Positions 16,116 through 23,803 of a stretch of DNA of 64,000 nucleotides are shown here, piece by piece (the stretch's first letter is position 1; every line of letters starts with the position of its first letter). Below the pieces are notes generated by a model. The model was not told the origin of the DNA. It saw only the letters and a program-made list of their open reading frames with translations, and made no database searches. Origin of the DNA: Streptomyces sp. NBC_00448 (GTDB taxonomy: Bacteria; Actinomycetota; Actinomycetes; Streptomycetales; Streptomycetaceae); NCBI RefSeq assembly GCF_036014115.1, contig NZ_CP107913.1, positions 7,991,501-8,055,500 of the forward strand. The letters are read 5' to 3'. The translations under genes and the position numbers were made by a program.

Positions 16116-16843
16116 GGCGGGTCCCGTCGTTCGAGGAACGCCCGCATGCCCTCGGCGGCGTCCGCGGACTCGAAGAGCCGGTGGCTGAGGTGCGCCATCG
16201 TCGGGGCGTCGGCGCCCAGCCGCTTCAGCAGCGCCGCCGCGGTCAGCTCCTTGGTCGCGGCCAGGCCCTGCGGCGAGGCGGCGCGCAGGCCGGCGAGGAT
16301 GCCGTCGAGAGCGTCCTCCCACGCGGTGACCAGCCCGATCCTGATCGCCTCCGCGGTGTCGAAGCGCTCGCCGGTGAGGAAGTAGCGGGCCAGGGCGCGC
16401 TGGTCGCCCGCGGCCAGCACCGGCATCGAGGCCACCGCGGGGGCGAGCCCGAGTCGGGACTCGGTGAAGGCGTAGTCGGCGCCGGCGGTCGCCACCGCGA
16501 TGTCGCAGGCGGCCAGCAGCCCGAGCCCGCCCGCTCTGACGTGCCCGCGCACCTGGGCCACCACCGGCTTCTTCAGGACCGCCATCCGCCGCATCAGGTC
16601 CGCCAGTTGGCGCGGTCCCTGCCGGACCCGGCGGTCCTTGAGGTCGGCGCCGGAGCAGAAGGTGGTGCCGGTGTGGGTGAGCAGCACCGCGCGGACGCCG
16701 TCGTCCTCGCCGGCCCGCTCCACCTCCGCGGCCAGCCCGTCGAGCAGGTCGGCGGACAGGGCGTTGCGGTTGTGCGGGGAGTCGAGGGTGAGGACGGCGA
16801 TGCCCCGGTCGAGGTGCCGGTGGACCAGCGGTGCTGTTGCCAC
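16103..16843 (-). CDS. enoyl-CoA hydratase/isomerase family protein
   Basis: A 246-residue crotonase. The oxyanion-hole loops are visible as FCSGADLKDR (about 62-71) and RGHVRAGGLGLLAACD (about 99-114), followed by the FTESRLGLAP segment that carries a candidate catalytic Glu. Length is normal. The gene lies 13 bases downstream of the acyl-CoA dehydrogenase gene and overlaps the TetR gene, so it is the hydration step of the same pathway. In liu or atu pathways the counterpart hydrates methylglutaconyl-CoA or isohexenylglutaconyl-CoA. Which substrate applies here cannot be read from the sequence. Confidence 0.85.
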   Translation of the reverse strand: MATAPLVHRHLDRGIAVLTLDSPHNRNALSADLLDGLAAEVERAGEDDGVRAVLLTHTGTTFCSGADLKDRRVRQGPRQLADLMRRMAVLKKPVVAQVRGHVRAGGLGLLAACDIAVATAGADYAFTESRLGLAPAVASMPVLAAGDQRALARYFLTGERFDTAEAIRIGLVTAWEDALDGILAGLRAASPQGLAATKELTAAALLKRLGADAPTMAHLSHRLFESADAAEGMRAFLERRDPPWAL

Positions 16844-16856
16844 GTACGGACTCCTG

Positions 16857-18047
16857 TCAGTAGGACTTGGGCAGGCCCAGCGTGTGGTGCGAGACGAAGT
16901 TGAGGATCATCTCGCGGCTGACCGGGGCGATGCGGCCCACCCGGGACGCGGCGAGCAGGGTGGCGAGGCCGTACTCGGCCGTCAACCCGTTGCCGCCCAG
17001 GGTGTGTACGGCCTGGTCGACGGCTTTCGCGCCGGCTTCCGCAGCAGCGTACTTGGCCATGTTGGCGGCCTCGCCGGCGCCCATGTCGTCGCCCGCGTCG
17101 TAGAGATGGGCGGCCTTCTGCATCATCAACCGGGCCAGTTCCAGCTCGATATGGGCCTGTGCGAGGGGGTGGGCGATCGCCTGGTGCGCGCCGATCGGGG
17201 CCTGCCAGACCTGCCGGGTACGGGCGTACTCCACCGCCTGCGACAGGGCGTAGCGGCCCATCCCGATGGAGAACGCGGCGGTCATCACCCGCTCCGGGTT
17301 GAGCCCGGCGAAGAGTTGGAGCAGCCCGGCGTCCTCGTCGCCGACCAGCGCGTCGGCGGGCAGCGCCACGTCGTCGAGGAAGAGCTGGAACTGCTTCTCC
17401 GGCGCGGCCAGTTCCATCTCGATCTGCTTGAACTCGAAGCCGGGGGCGCCGCGTTCGACGATGAACAGGCACGGCTTCAGCTTTCCGGTGCGGGCGTCGG
17501 CGGTGCGGCCGACGATCAGGGTGGCGTCGGCGATGTCCACCCCCGAGATGAAGACCTTGCGGCCGGTCAGCAGCCAGCCGCCGGTGTCCGGGTCGCGGCG
17601 CGCGGTGGTGGAGATCCGGTGCGAGTTGGAGCCCGCGTCCGGCTCGGTGATGCCGAACGCCATCCGCAGCGAGCCGTCGGCCAGCCCGGGCAGCCAGCGC
17701 TCCTTCTGCGCCCGCGTGCCGAACCGGGCGATCACGGTGCCGCAGATCGCCGGTGACACCACGAGCAGCAGCAGCGGGCTACCGGCCGCGCCCAACTCCT
17801 CCAGCACGATGGACAGTTCGGCCAGCCCCCGGCCGCCGCCGCCGTACTCCTCGGGCAGGTTCACCCCGAGGTAGCCGAGCCGGCCGGCCTCCTGCCACAG
17901 CTCGTCCGGCTGCTTGCCGGCGCGGACGGTCTCGGTGAAGTACGTCCGGCCGTAGCGGCGGCCGAGCGCGCCCACCGCCGAGCGCAGCGCGCGCCGCTCG
18001 TCGCTCTCCAGCAGTGCGCGGTCGAAGGGGGTCGCATCGGTGCTCAT
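16857..18047 (-). CDS. acyl-CoA dehydrogenase
   Basis: The 396-residue flavoenzyme starts at ATG 18047 with GGGAGG upstream. It shows the three ACAD domains: N-terminal helices ending in LPEEYGGGG (about 68), the middle beta domain with FGITEPDAGSNSHR (about 134-147) and WLLTGRKVFISG, and the C-terminal helical domain with RTRQVWQAPIGAHQAIAHPLA and HTLGGNGLTAEYG. It catalyses FAD-dependent alpha,beta-desaturation of an acyl-CoA. It sits between the biotin-dependent carboxylase genes and the crotonase, the arrangement used for leucine (isovaleryl-CoA) or acyclic-terpene acyl-CoA breakdown. The precise chain specificity is not determinable here. Confidence 0.9.
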   Translation of the reverse strand: MSTDATPFDRALLESDERRALRSAVGALGRRYGRTYFTETVRAGKQPDELWQEAGRLGYLGVNLPEEYGGGGRGLAELSIVLEELGAAGSPLLLLVVSPAICGTVIARFGTRAQKERWLPGLADGSLRMAFGITEPDAGSNSHRISTTARRDPDTGGWLLTGRKVFISGVDIADATLIVGRTADARTGKLKPCLFIVERGAPGFEFKQIEMELAAPEKQFQLFLDDVALPADALVGDEDAGLLQLFAGLNPERVMTAAFSIGMGRYALSQAVEYARTRQVWQAPIGAHQAIAHPLAQAHIELELARLMMQKAAHLYDAGDDMGAGEAANMAKYAAAEAGAKAVDQAVHTLGGNGLTAEYGLATLLAASRVGRIAPVSREMILNFVSHHTLGLPKSY

Positions 18048-18085
18048 GGTCGCTGTTCCTCCCGGTACGTGGGTGGTGGCGCGGG

Positions 18086-20191
18086 TCACGGTGCCTGCTC
18101 CGGTGCGCCGCCGTCCTCCTTGACGACGGCCAGTACGGTGCCGGGTTCGACCTGGCGGCCCACCGCGGCGGTCAGTTCGGTGAGCGTGCCGGCGGCGGGC
18201 GCGGTGACCACGTGCTCCATCTTCATCGCCTCCAGCCACAGCAGCGGCTGCCCGCGCTCCACCCGGTCGCCCGGCGTGAAGCGGCCCAGCCGGACCACGG
18301 TGCCGGGCATCGGCGCCCGCAGCGAGCCCGGTGCGACCTGCTCGGCGGGGTCGGTGAAGCGGGGCAGCGCGGTGAGTGCGGCGCCGCCGGCGGGCGTGTC
18401 GATGAAGACCCGGTCGCCGTAGGCGGCCACCTCGAACGCCCGCCGCACACCGCCGACTTCGAGCACCACGCGGTCCGGCGCGGCCGACACGAGCACGACG
18501 TCGTCGTGGCCCTCGGCGGTCAGGCCGTCGCGGGTCAGGCGGTAGCGGACCTCGTGCTCGGTGCCGGACGGCTCGGCGCGAAAGCGCTTGAGCTGGGGCT
18601 GCGAGGGGAGGTTGCGCCAGCCGCCGAGGAGGGCGGCGACCGGGGTGGGGCGGGCCGGGGGAGGGGGCGCCGGCGCCGTACGGCCGGCCGCGTCGGCGAG
18701 CGCGGCGGCCAGTGCGGCGAGCCGCTCCAGATCGCCTGCCGGCTGCCCGGGCTCCCCGGTCAGCTCGGCCAACCGCCGCTCCAGGAAGCCGGTGTCGAGC
18801 CGGGCGGCCGCGAAGTCCGGATGGCGCAGGATGCCCAGCAGCAGGTGACGATTGGTCAAAGGCCCGTGGATGCGGGCGCGTTCGAGGGCGTTCGCCAGCC
18901 GGCGGACGGCTTCGGCGCGGGTCGGCGCCCAGGCGATGACCTTGGCGAGCATCGGGTCGTAGTGCACGCCGACCGTGTCGCCGCCGGTCACCCCGGAGTC
19001 CAGCCGCAACCCCGCGTCGCGGCCCGGAGGAAGCGTGAACTCGGCTTCCACGTCAGGCAGTTCGAGCCGGTGCACCGGTCCCGCCTGCGGTTGCCAGCCG
19101 CGCGCCGGGTCCTCGGCGTACAACCGCGCCTCGACGGCGTGTCCGCGCGGCCGCGGCGGCTGCGGAGGCAGCGCGGCGCCCTCGGTGATCCGGATCTGCC
19201 AGGCCACCAGGTCCAGGCCGAAGACGCACTCGGTGACCGGGTGCTCCACCTGGAGGCGGGTGTTCATCTCCAGGAAGTACGGCCGTCCGTCCGCGCCGAC
19301 CAGGAACTCCACGGTGCCGGCGCCCTCGTAGCCGATCGCGCGGGCCGCGCGGTCCGCCGCGTCGTGCAGGGCGGCGCGTACGGTCGCGGGCAGGCCGGGC
19401 GCCGGGGTCTCCTCGACCACCTTCTGGTGCCTGCGCTGCACCGAGCAGTCCCGCTCGCCCAGCACCCAAACGGTGCCGTGCGCGTCGGCCAGCACCTGCA
19501 CCTCGATGTGCCGGGCACCTTCGGCGTACGGCTCGACGAACACCTCGCCGTCGCCGAAGGACGCCGCTGCCTCCGCCCGGGCGGCCGTCAACTCCTCCTC
19601 CAGCGAGCCGAGTTCGCGGACCACGCGCATGCCGCGCCCGCCGCCGCCCGCCGCGGCCTTCACCAGCACCGGCAGATCGGCGGCGGTGACGCGGGCCGGG
19701 TCGAGCGCCGCGAACAGCGGTACCCCGGCCGCCGCCATCAACTGCTTCGCCCGCGTCTTCGAGCCCATCGCCGCCACGGCCCGCGGCGACGGCCCGATCC
19801 AGGTCAGCCCCGCGTCCTGCACGGCCGCCGCGAACTCCGCGCTCTCCGACAGGAATCCGTACCCCGGGTGCACCGCGTCCGCGCCCGCCGCCAGCGCCGC
19901 CGCGACCACCGCGTCCCCGCGCAGGTAGGTCTCGGCGGCCGCCTCACCGGGCAACCGCACCGCCCCGTCCGCCTCCCGTACGTGCGCCGCGTCCGCGTCC
20001 GGGTCGGAGTGGACTGCCACGGTGCCGATGCCCAGCACGCGGCAACTGCGCAGCACCCGGCGGGCGATCTCGCCCCGGTTCGCCACGAGGACGACCCGGA
20101 TCGGCCCGCGTCCCTCGGGTGCCGGGCCCTGCGCCGGGTCCTTCCGCGCCGGGCCCTCCTGCGTACGCGCCTGCTCCTGCTCGTTGCTCAT
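18086..20191 (-). CDS. acyl-CoA carboxylase alpha subunit (biotin carboxylase + BCCP)
   Basis: The 701-residue protein has an N-terminal biotin carboxylase (about 30-480; ANRGEIARRV, HPGYGFLSES, the ATP-grasp glycine loop AAAGGGGRGMRVV, EMNTRLQVEHPVTE), a linker/BT-like segment, and a C-terminal biotinyl domain with the acceptor lysine in LEAMKMEHVV (about residue 660). Its first 28 residues are a polar extension. It carboxylates biotin and works with the beta subunit encoded 14 bases upstream. The pair could be methylcrotonyl-, geranyl- or another acyl-CoA carboxylase. Operon content favours branched-chain or terpenoid acyl-CoA catabolism over fatty acid synthesis. Confidence 0.92.
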   Translation of the reverse strand: MSNEQEQARTQEGPARKDPAQGPAPEGRGPIRVVLVANRGEIARRVLRSCRVLGIGTVAVHSDPDADAAHVREADGAVRLPGEAAAETYLRGDAVVAAALAAGADAVHPGYGFLSESAEFAAAVQDAGLTWIGPSPRAVAAMGSKTRAKQLMAAAGVPLFAALDPARVTAADLPVLVKAAAGGGGRGMRVVRELGSLEEELTAARAEAAASFGDGEVFVEPYAEGARHIEVQVLADAHGTVWVLGERDCSVQRRHQKVVEETPAPGLPATVRAALHDAADRAARAIGYEGAGTVEFLVGADGRPYFLEMNTRLQVEHPVTECVFGLDLVAWQIRITEGAALPPQPPRPRGHAVEARLYAEDPARGWQPQAGPVHRLELPDVEAEFTLPPGRDAGLRLDSGVTGGDTVGVHYDPMLAKVIAWAPTRAEAVRRLANALERARIHGPLTNRHLLLGILRHPDFAAARLDTGFLERRLAELTGEPGQPAGDLERLAALAAALADAAGRTAPAPPPPARPTPVAALLGGWRNLPSQPQLKRFRAEPSGTEHEVRYRLTRDGLTAEGHDDVVLVSAAPDRVVLEVGGVRRAFEVAAYGDRVFIDTPAGGAALTALPRFTDPAEQVAPGSLRAPMPGTVVRLGRFTPGDRVERGQPLLWLEAMKMEHVVTAPAAGTLTELTAAVGRQVEPGTVLAVVKEDGGAPEQAP

Positions 20192-20204
20192 CGGGTCCAG
20201 CTCC

Positions 20205-21788
20205 TCACATCCGGAAGACGCCGAAGCCGCCCCGCGCGCCCTCGACCGGGGCGTTGTGGATGGCGGACAGGCACAGGGCCAGGACGGTGCGGGTGTCGCG
20301 CGGGTCGATGACGCCGTCGTCGTAGAGGCGGCCGGACAGGAACATCGGCAGGGACTCGGCCTCGATCTGCTGCTCGACCATGGCCCGCAGCGCGGCGTCG
20401 GCGTCCTCGTCGTACGCCCGGCCCTTGGCGGCGGCGGACTGGCGGGCGACGATGGACAGCACCCCGGCGAGCTGCGCGGGACCCATGACCGCGGACTTCG
20501 CGCTCGGCCAGGAGAAGAGGAAGCGCGGGTCGTAGGCGCGGCCGCACATGCCGTAGTGGCCGGCGCCGTAACTCGCGCCCATCAGCACCGAGATGTGCGG
20601 CACCCGGGAGTTGGAGACCGCGTTGATCATCATCGCGCCGTGCTTGATGATGCCGCCCTGCTCGTACTCGCGGCCGACCATGTAGCCGGTGGTGTTGTGC
20701 AGGAAGAGCAGCGGGATGTCCCGCTGGTTCGCCAACTGGATGAACTGCGCGGCCTTCTGCGACTCCGCGCTGAACAGCACCCCCTGGGTGTTGGCGAGGA
20801 TGCCGACCGGATAGCCGTGCACCTCGGCCCAACCGGTCGCCAGGCTCGGCCCGTACAGCGGCTTGAACTCGTCGAACGCCGAGCCGTCCACCACCCGGAC
20901 CACCACCTCGCGCGGGTCGAACGGGGTGCGCAGGTCGCCCGGCACGATGCCGAGCAGGTCCTCCTCGTCGAAGAGCGGCGAGCGCGGGTCCGGGCGCGGA
21001 TCGGGGCCCTGCTTGCGCCAGTTGAGCCGGGCCACCACCCGGCGGGCGGTGCGCAGCGCGTCCGGCTCGTCCAGCGCGAAGTAGTCGGCGAGGCCGGAGA
21101 CGCGGGCATGCATGTCGGCGCCGCCCAGCGACTCGTCGTCGCTCTCCTCGCCGGTGGCCATCTTCACCAGCGGCGGCCCGCCGAGGAACACCTTGGAGCG
21201 CTCCTTGACCATGATCACGTGGTCGGACATGCCCGGTACGTATGCCCCGCCCGCCGTGGAGTTGCCGAACACCACCGCGACGGTGGGGATGCCGGCCGCG
21301 GACAGCCGGGTCAGGTCGCGGAAGAGGGCGCCGCCGGGGATGAAGATCTCCTTCTGGCTGGGCAGGTCCGCGCCGCCCGACTCCACCAGGCTGATCACCG
21401 GAAGCCGGTTGGCGAAGGCGATCTCGTTGGCCCGCAGCGCCTTGCGCAGCGTCCACGGATTGCTCGAACCGCCGCGCACGGTCGGGTCGTTCGCGGTCAC
21501 CAGGCACTCCACGCCCTCGACCACGCCGATTCCGGTGACGATCGACGCGCCGGTGGTGAAGTCGCTGCCCCAGCCCGCCAGCGGTGACAGCTCCAGGAAC
21601 GGCGTGTCCGGGTCGAGCAGCAGTTCGATCCGCTCCCGCGCGGTCAGCTTGCCCCGCTGGCGATGCCGTTCGACGTACTTCGGGCCGCCGCCGGCCAGCG
21701 CCTCCTCATGCGCCGCCGCGACCTCCGCCAGCCGTTCCAGCATCACCGTCCGCCGCTCGTCGAAGTCGGCGCCCCGCAACGCGTTCAT
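20205..21788 (-). CDS. acyl-CoA carboxylase beta subunit (carboxyltransferase)
   Basis: A 527-residue carboxyltransferase of the crotonase superfamily with two halves: the acyl-CoA-binding half (TANDPTVRGGSSNPWTLRKA, about 98; LVESGGADLP, about 138; FGNSTAGGAYVPGMSDH) and the carboxybiotin half (YGAGHYGMCGRAYDPRFLFSWP, then MGPAQLAGVL). The ESGGADLP motif is closer to methylcrotonyl- or geranyl-CoA carboxylases than to PccB-type proteins, by recollection. Its ATG overlaps the TGA of the upstream TIGR03084-like gene (ATGA at 21785-21788), and the alpha subunit gene begins 14 bases after its stop, ensuring balanced synthesis. Confidence 0.9.
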   Translation of the reverse strand: MNALRGADFDERRTVMLERLAEVAAAHEEALAGGGPKYVERHRQRGKLTARERIELLLDPDTPFLELSPLAGWGSDFTTGASIVTGIGVVEGVECLVTANDPTVRGGSSNPWTLRKALRANEIAFANRLPVISLVESGGADLPSQKEIFIPGGALFRDLTRLSAAGIPTVAVVFGNSTAGGAYVPGMSDHVIMVKERSKVFLGGPPLVKMATGEESDDESLGGADMHARVSGLADYFALDEPDALRTARRVVARLNWRKQGPDPRPDPRSPLFDEEDLLGIVPGDLRTPFDPREVVVRVVDGSAFDEFKPLYGPSLATGWAEVHGYPVGILANTQGVLFSAESQKAAQFIQLANQRDIPLLFLHNTTGYMVGREYEQGGIIKHGAMMINAVSNSRVPHISVLMGASYGAGHYGMCGRAYDPRFLFSWPSAKSAVMGPAQLAGVLSIVARQSAAAKGRAYDEDADAALRAMVEQQIEAESLPMFLSGRLYDDGVIDPRDTRTVLALCLSAIHNAPVEGARGGFGVFRM

Positions 21789-22594
21789 GCCGCACCGCCG
21801 TCCGCCGCCGGCGCCCGCCCCTTGCCGGGCGGCCCCGCGAACGCCTGGGCCACCGACAGCCACGCGTCCGCGTCCGCGCCCCGCGCGCGCACCGCCGTGT
21901 CGTCGCGGTGCCGCCGCCGCACCGCCAGCAGGCAGAAGTCCAGCGCGGGACCGGTCACCCGCTGCTCCGCGTCCGGCGGTCCATACGTCCACAACTCGCC
22001 TTCCGGAGCGGCCAGTTCGACGCGGAACGGCTCCGCGGGCGGCGTCAGCCCGTGCACCGAGAAGGCGTAGTCCCGCGCCCGCACCGCGATCCGGGCGACG
22101 TGCCGCAGCCGCGCGGTCGGCTCCCGCCGCACCCCGAGGGTGTCCGCCACGTCCTCGCCGTGCGCCCACGTCTCCATCAGCCGTCCCGTCGCCACCGACG
22201 CGGTGCTCATCGGCGGCCCGTACCAGGGGAACCGCGCCTCAGGCGGCGCCGCGGCCAGCACCTCCAGCAGCAGCGCCCGCCCGTCCCGCCAGCGTGCCAG
22301 CAGTTCCCCGTACGGCTCCGCCGCACCCGCCGCGGCGCCCTCCGCCACCGCCGTGCCCAACTCCACCGCGCCGCGCCCCAGTTCCCCTGTGAACTGCGCC
22401 GGGTCCCGCACCGCCAGCAGCGCCCGCCCGTCCGTCCAGGCCAGATGCGCGATCTGATGCGCCACGGTCCACCCCTCCGCGGGCGTGCCGGCAGCCCACC
22501 CCCGCGCCCCGAGCCCGGCGACCAGCCCGTCCAGCGCGTCACCCTCCGCGCGGAGATCCTCCAACACGGCGCGTACTGCCTGCGGATCGGCCAC
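21785..22594 (-). CDS. TIGR03084-like metal-binding protein (MDMPI/DinB fold)
   Basis: A 269-residue protein starting at GTG 22594 with GAGGA 6 bases upstream; the GTG at 22600 directly abuts that site. It shows a mycothiol-dependent maleylpyruvate-isomerase/DinB-like four-helix pattern with the metal-ligand motifs GWTVAHQIAHLAWTD (about residue 42) and METWAHGEDVADTLG (about 138), followed by a C-terminal domain with AVRRRHRDDTAVRARG. I recall TIGR03084 members adjacent to acyl-CoA carboxylase/dehydrogenase operons in actinobacteria. It heads this operon and is translationally coupled to the carboxylase beta gene. The reaction is unknown, possibly a mycothiol- or zinc-dependent isomerisation. 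Confidence 0.75.
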   Translation of the reverse strand: MADPQAVRAVLEDLRAEGDALDGLVAGLGARGWAAGTPAEGWTVAHQIAHLAWTDGRALLAVRDPAQFTGELGRGAVELGTAVAEGAAAGAAEPYGELLARWRDGRALLLEVLAAAPPEARFPWYGPPMSTASVATGRLMETWAHGEDVADTLGVRREPTARLRHVARIAVRARDYAFSVHGLTPPAEPFRVELAAPEGELWTYGPPDAEQRVTGPALDFCLLAVRRRHRDDTAVRARGADADAWLSVAQAFAGPPGKGRAPAADGGAA

Positions 22595-22812
22595 GGCCAC
22601 TCCTCGACGAGCGAAGCCCACGGAACTGACAGGACGGTGCTCCACGAGGGTGCCAGCGGCACCCGAAACATTCAAGCGTGCATGCATCTTTCGGGAGCGG
22701 CTACTTCCGGGGAAAGACCGGCGCGCGGCCGGCGTGCACAGGGGAATCCAGGGGCAGGTACCGACAGCGGCGGACCGCGGCGAGGCTCAGGGCCGGGAAG
22801 AGGGGGCGAGGG

Positions 22813-23514
22813 GTGGCGATTCGAGGGGTGCTGTTCGACGTGGACGGCACGCTGTTCGACTACGCGGCGTCGGAGGAGGCCGGGTTGCTCGCCCACCTCG
22901 CGGCGGAGCCGCTCGACGGGTTCCGGTCTCCCGCGGACGCGCTCGCGCGCTGGCGGGAGGTGACGGCGGAGGAGTACGGACGTTTTCTGGCGGGCGAGTT
23001 GAGCCTTTACGAGCAGCAACAGGTCCGGGTGCGGCGGTTCCTGGGCCGTCCCGGGCTGTCAGGCCAGGACGCCTTGGCGTGGTACGGGCGGTACGCGATG
23101 CGGCGCGACCTGCTCGGGGTGGCCTTCGACGACGCCGCGCCGGTGCTCCGCCGGCTGGCGCCGCACTACCGCCTCGGGGTCGTCTCCAACGCGGGCGCCG
23201 AGGCCCAGCGGCACAAACTGTCCTGCGTCGGGCTGCTCTCCTACCTCGGCGGCGCGTTCGTCTGCTGCGACGAGCACGGCGCCGCCAAGCCCGCGGCGAG
23301 CATCTTCCGCGCCGGGTGCGCAGAGCTGGGCGTGCCGCCCCACCAGGTCGCGTACGTCGGCGACGACTACCCCGTGGACGCGCTCGGCGCCCGGGACGCC
23401 GGCCTGCGGGCGTACTGGGTGCGGCGCGACCCCGGCGCCCCGGACACCCCGCCCGCCGACGGCATCCACGTCCTGCGCACCCTCCACGACCTGCCGGCCG
23501 CACTCCGCACCTGA
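22813..23514 (+). CDS. HAD-superfamily phosphatase
   Basis: A 233-residue HAD hydrolase from GTG 22813. Motif I is FDVDGTLFDY (nucleophile at about D9), motif II is GVVSNAG (about 118-124), motif III Lys lies in EHGAAKPAASIF (about 159), and motif IV is VGDDYPVDALGARDAG (about 181-196). A helical C1 cap lies between motifs I and II, so a small phosphorylated metabolite is the probable substrate. It is divergent from the acyl-CoA operon across a 218-bp gap. No operon partner follows it; the downstream sequence is a pseudogene-like fragment. Confidence 0.85.
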   Translation: MAIRGVLFDVDGTLFDYAASEEAGLLAHLAAEPLDGFRSPADALARWREVTAEEYGRFLAGELSLYEQQQVRVRRFLGRPGLSGQDALAWYGRYAMRRDLLGVAFDDAAPVLRRLAPHYRLGVVSNAGAEAQRHKLSCVGLLSYLGGAFVCCDEHGAAKPAASIFRAGCAELGVPPHQVAYVGDDYPVDALGARDAGLRAYWVRRDPGAPDTPPADGIHVLRTLHDLPAALRT

Positions 23515-23533
23515 TCCGGCCCTGACGTCGTAG

Positions 23534-23758
23534 TGCGCGCGGGAGGGCCGCTGGGAGCAGACGGGCCAGTCGCTCGCCCACGCCGGGACGGCGACCACGA
23601 CCGAGGTCACCGTGACCGCCCGCGCGGAAACGGTACGGGTCCGCGTGACCGACACCGGCACACCACCGGACCCGCCCACCCCCGTCATGCCGCCGGCGGA
23701 CACCGACGAGCCCGACCACGGCAGGGCCGGGCCGGGCGCGGGGGCGCGGCGGGGGTAA
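23534..23758 (+). pseudogene. relic of a HATPase (RsbW-like ATP-binding) domain
   Basis: One frame between an in-frame TAG (23531) and TAA (23756) encodes QSLAHAGT...TEVTVTARAETVRVRVTDTG, which matches the N-box-to-G1 stretch of streptomycete anti-sigma-type HATPases (usual ELVTNAvrHa...vrVeVtDxG). The expected G2 box GGRGL is replaced by DHGRAGPGAGARRG and then a stop, and there is no start codon or 5' half. It looks like a decayed 3' fragment, perhaps left by rearrangement between the HAD and ABC-F genes. Intact homologues are at 33620 and 58441. Confidence 0.45.
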
Positions 23759-23803
23759 GGGAGCGGCGGGAGCCCGGGGGGAGACGGTAAGATCCCCGGC
23801 CTG

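Noticed and set aside
22485..23525. 346-codon plus-strand ORF overlapping the HAD gene
   Set aside because: Arg/Ala/Gly-rich shadow frame with no motif; the HAD frame has all four catalytic motifs.
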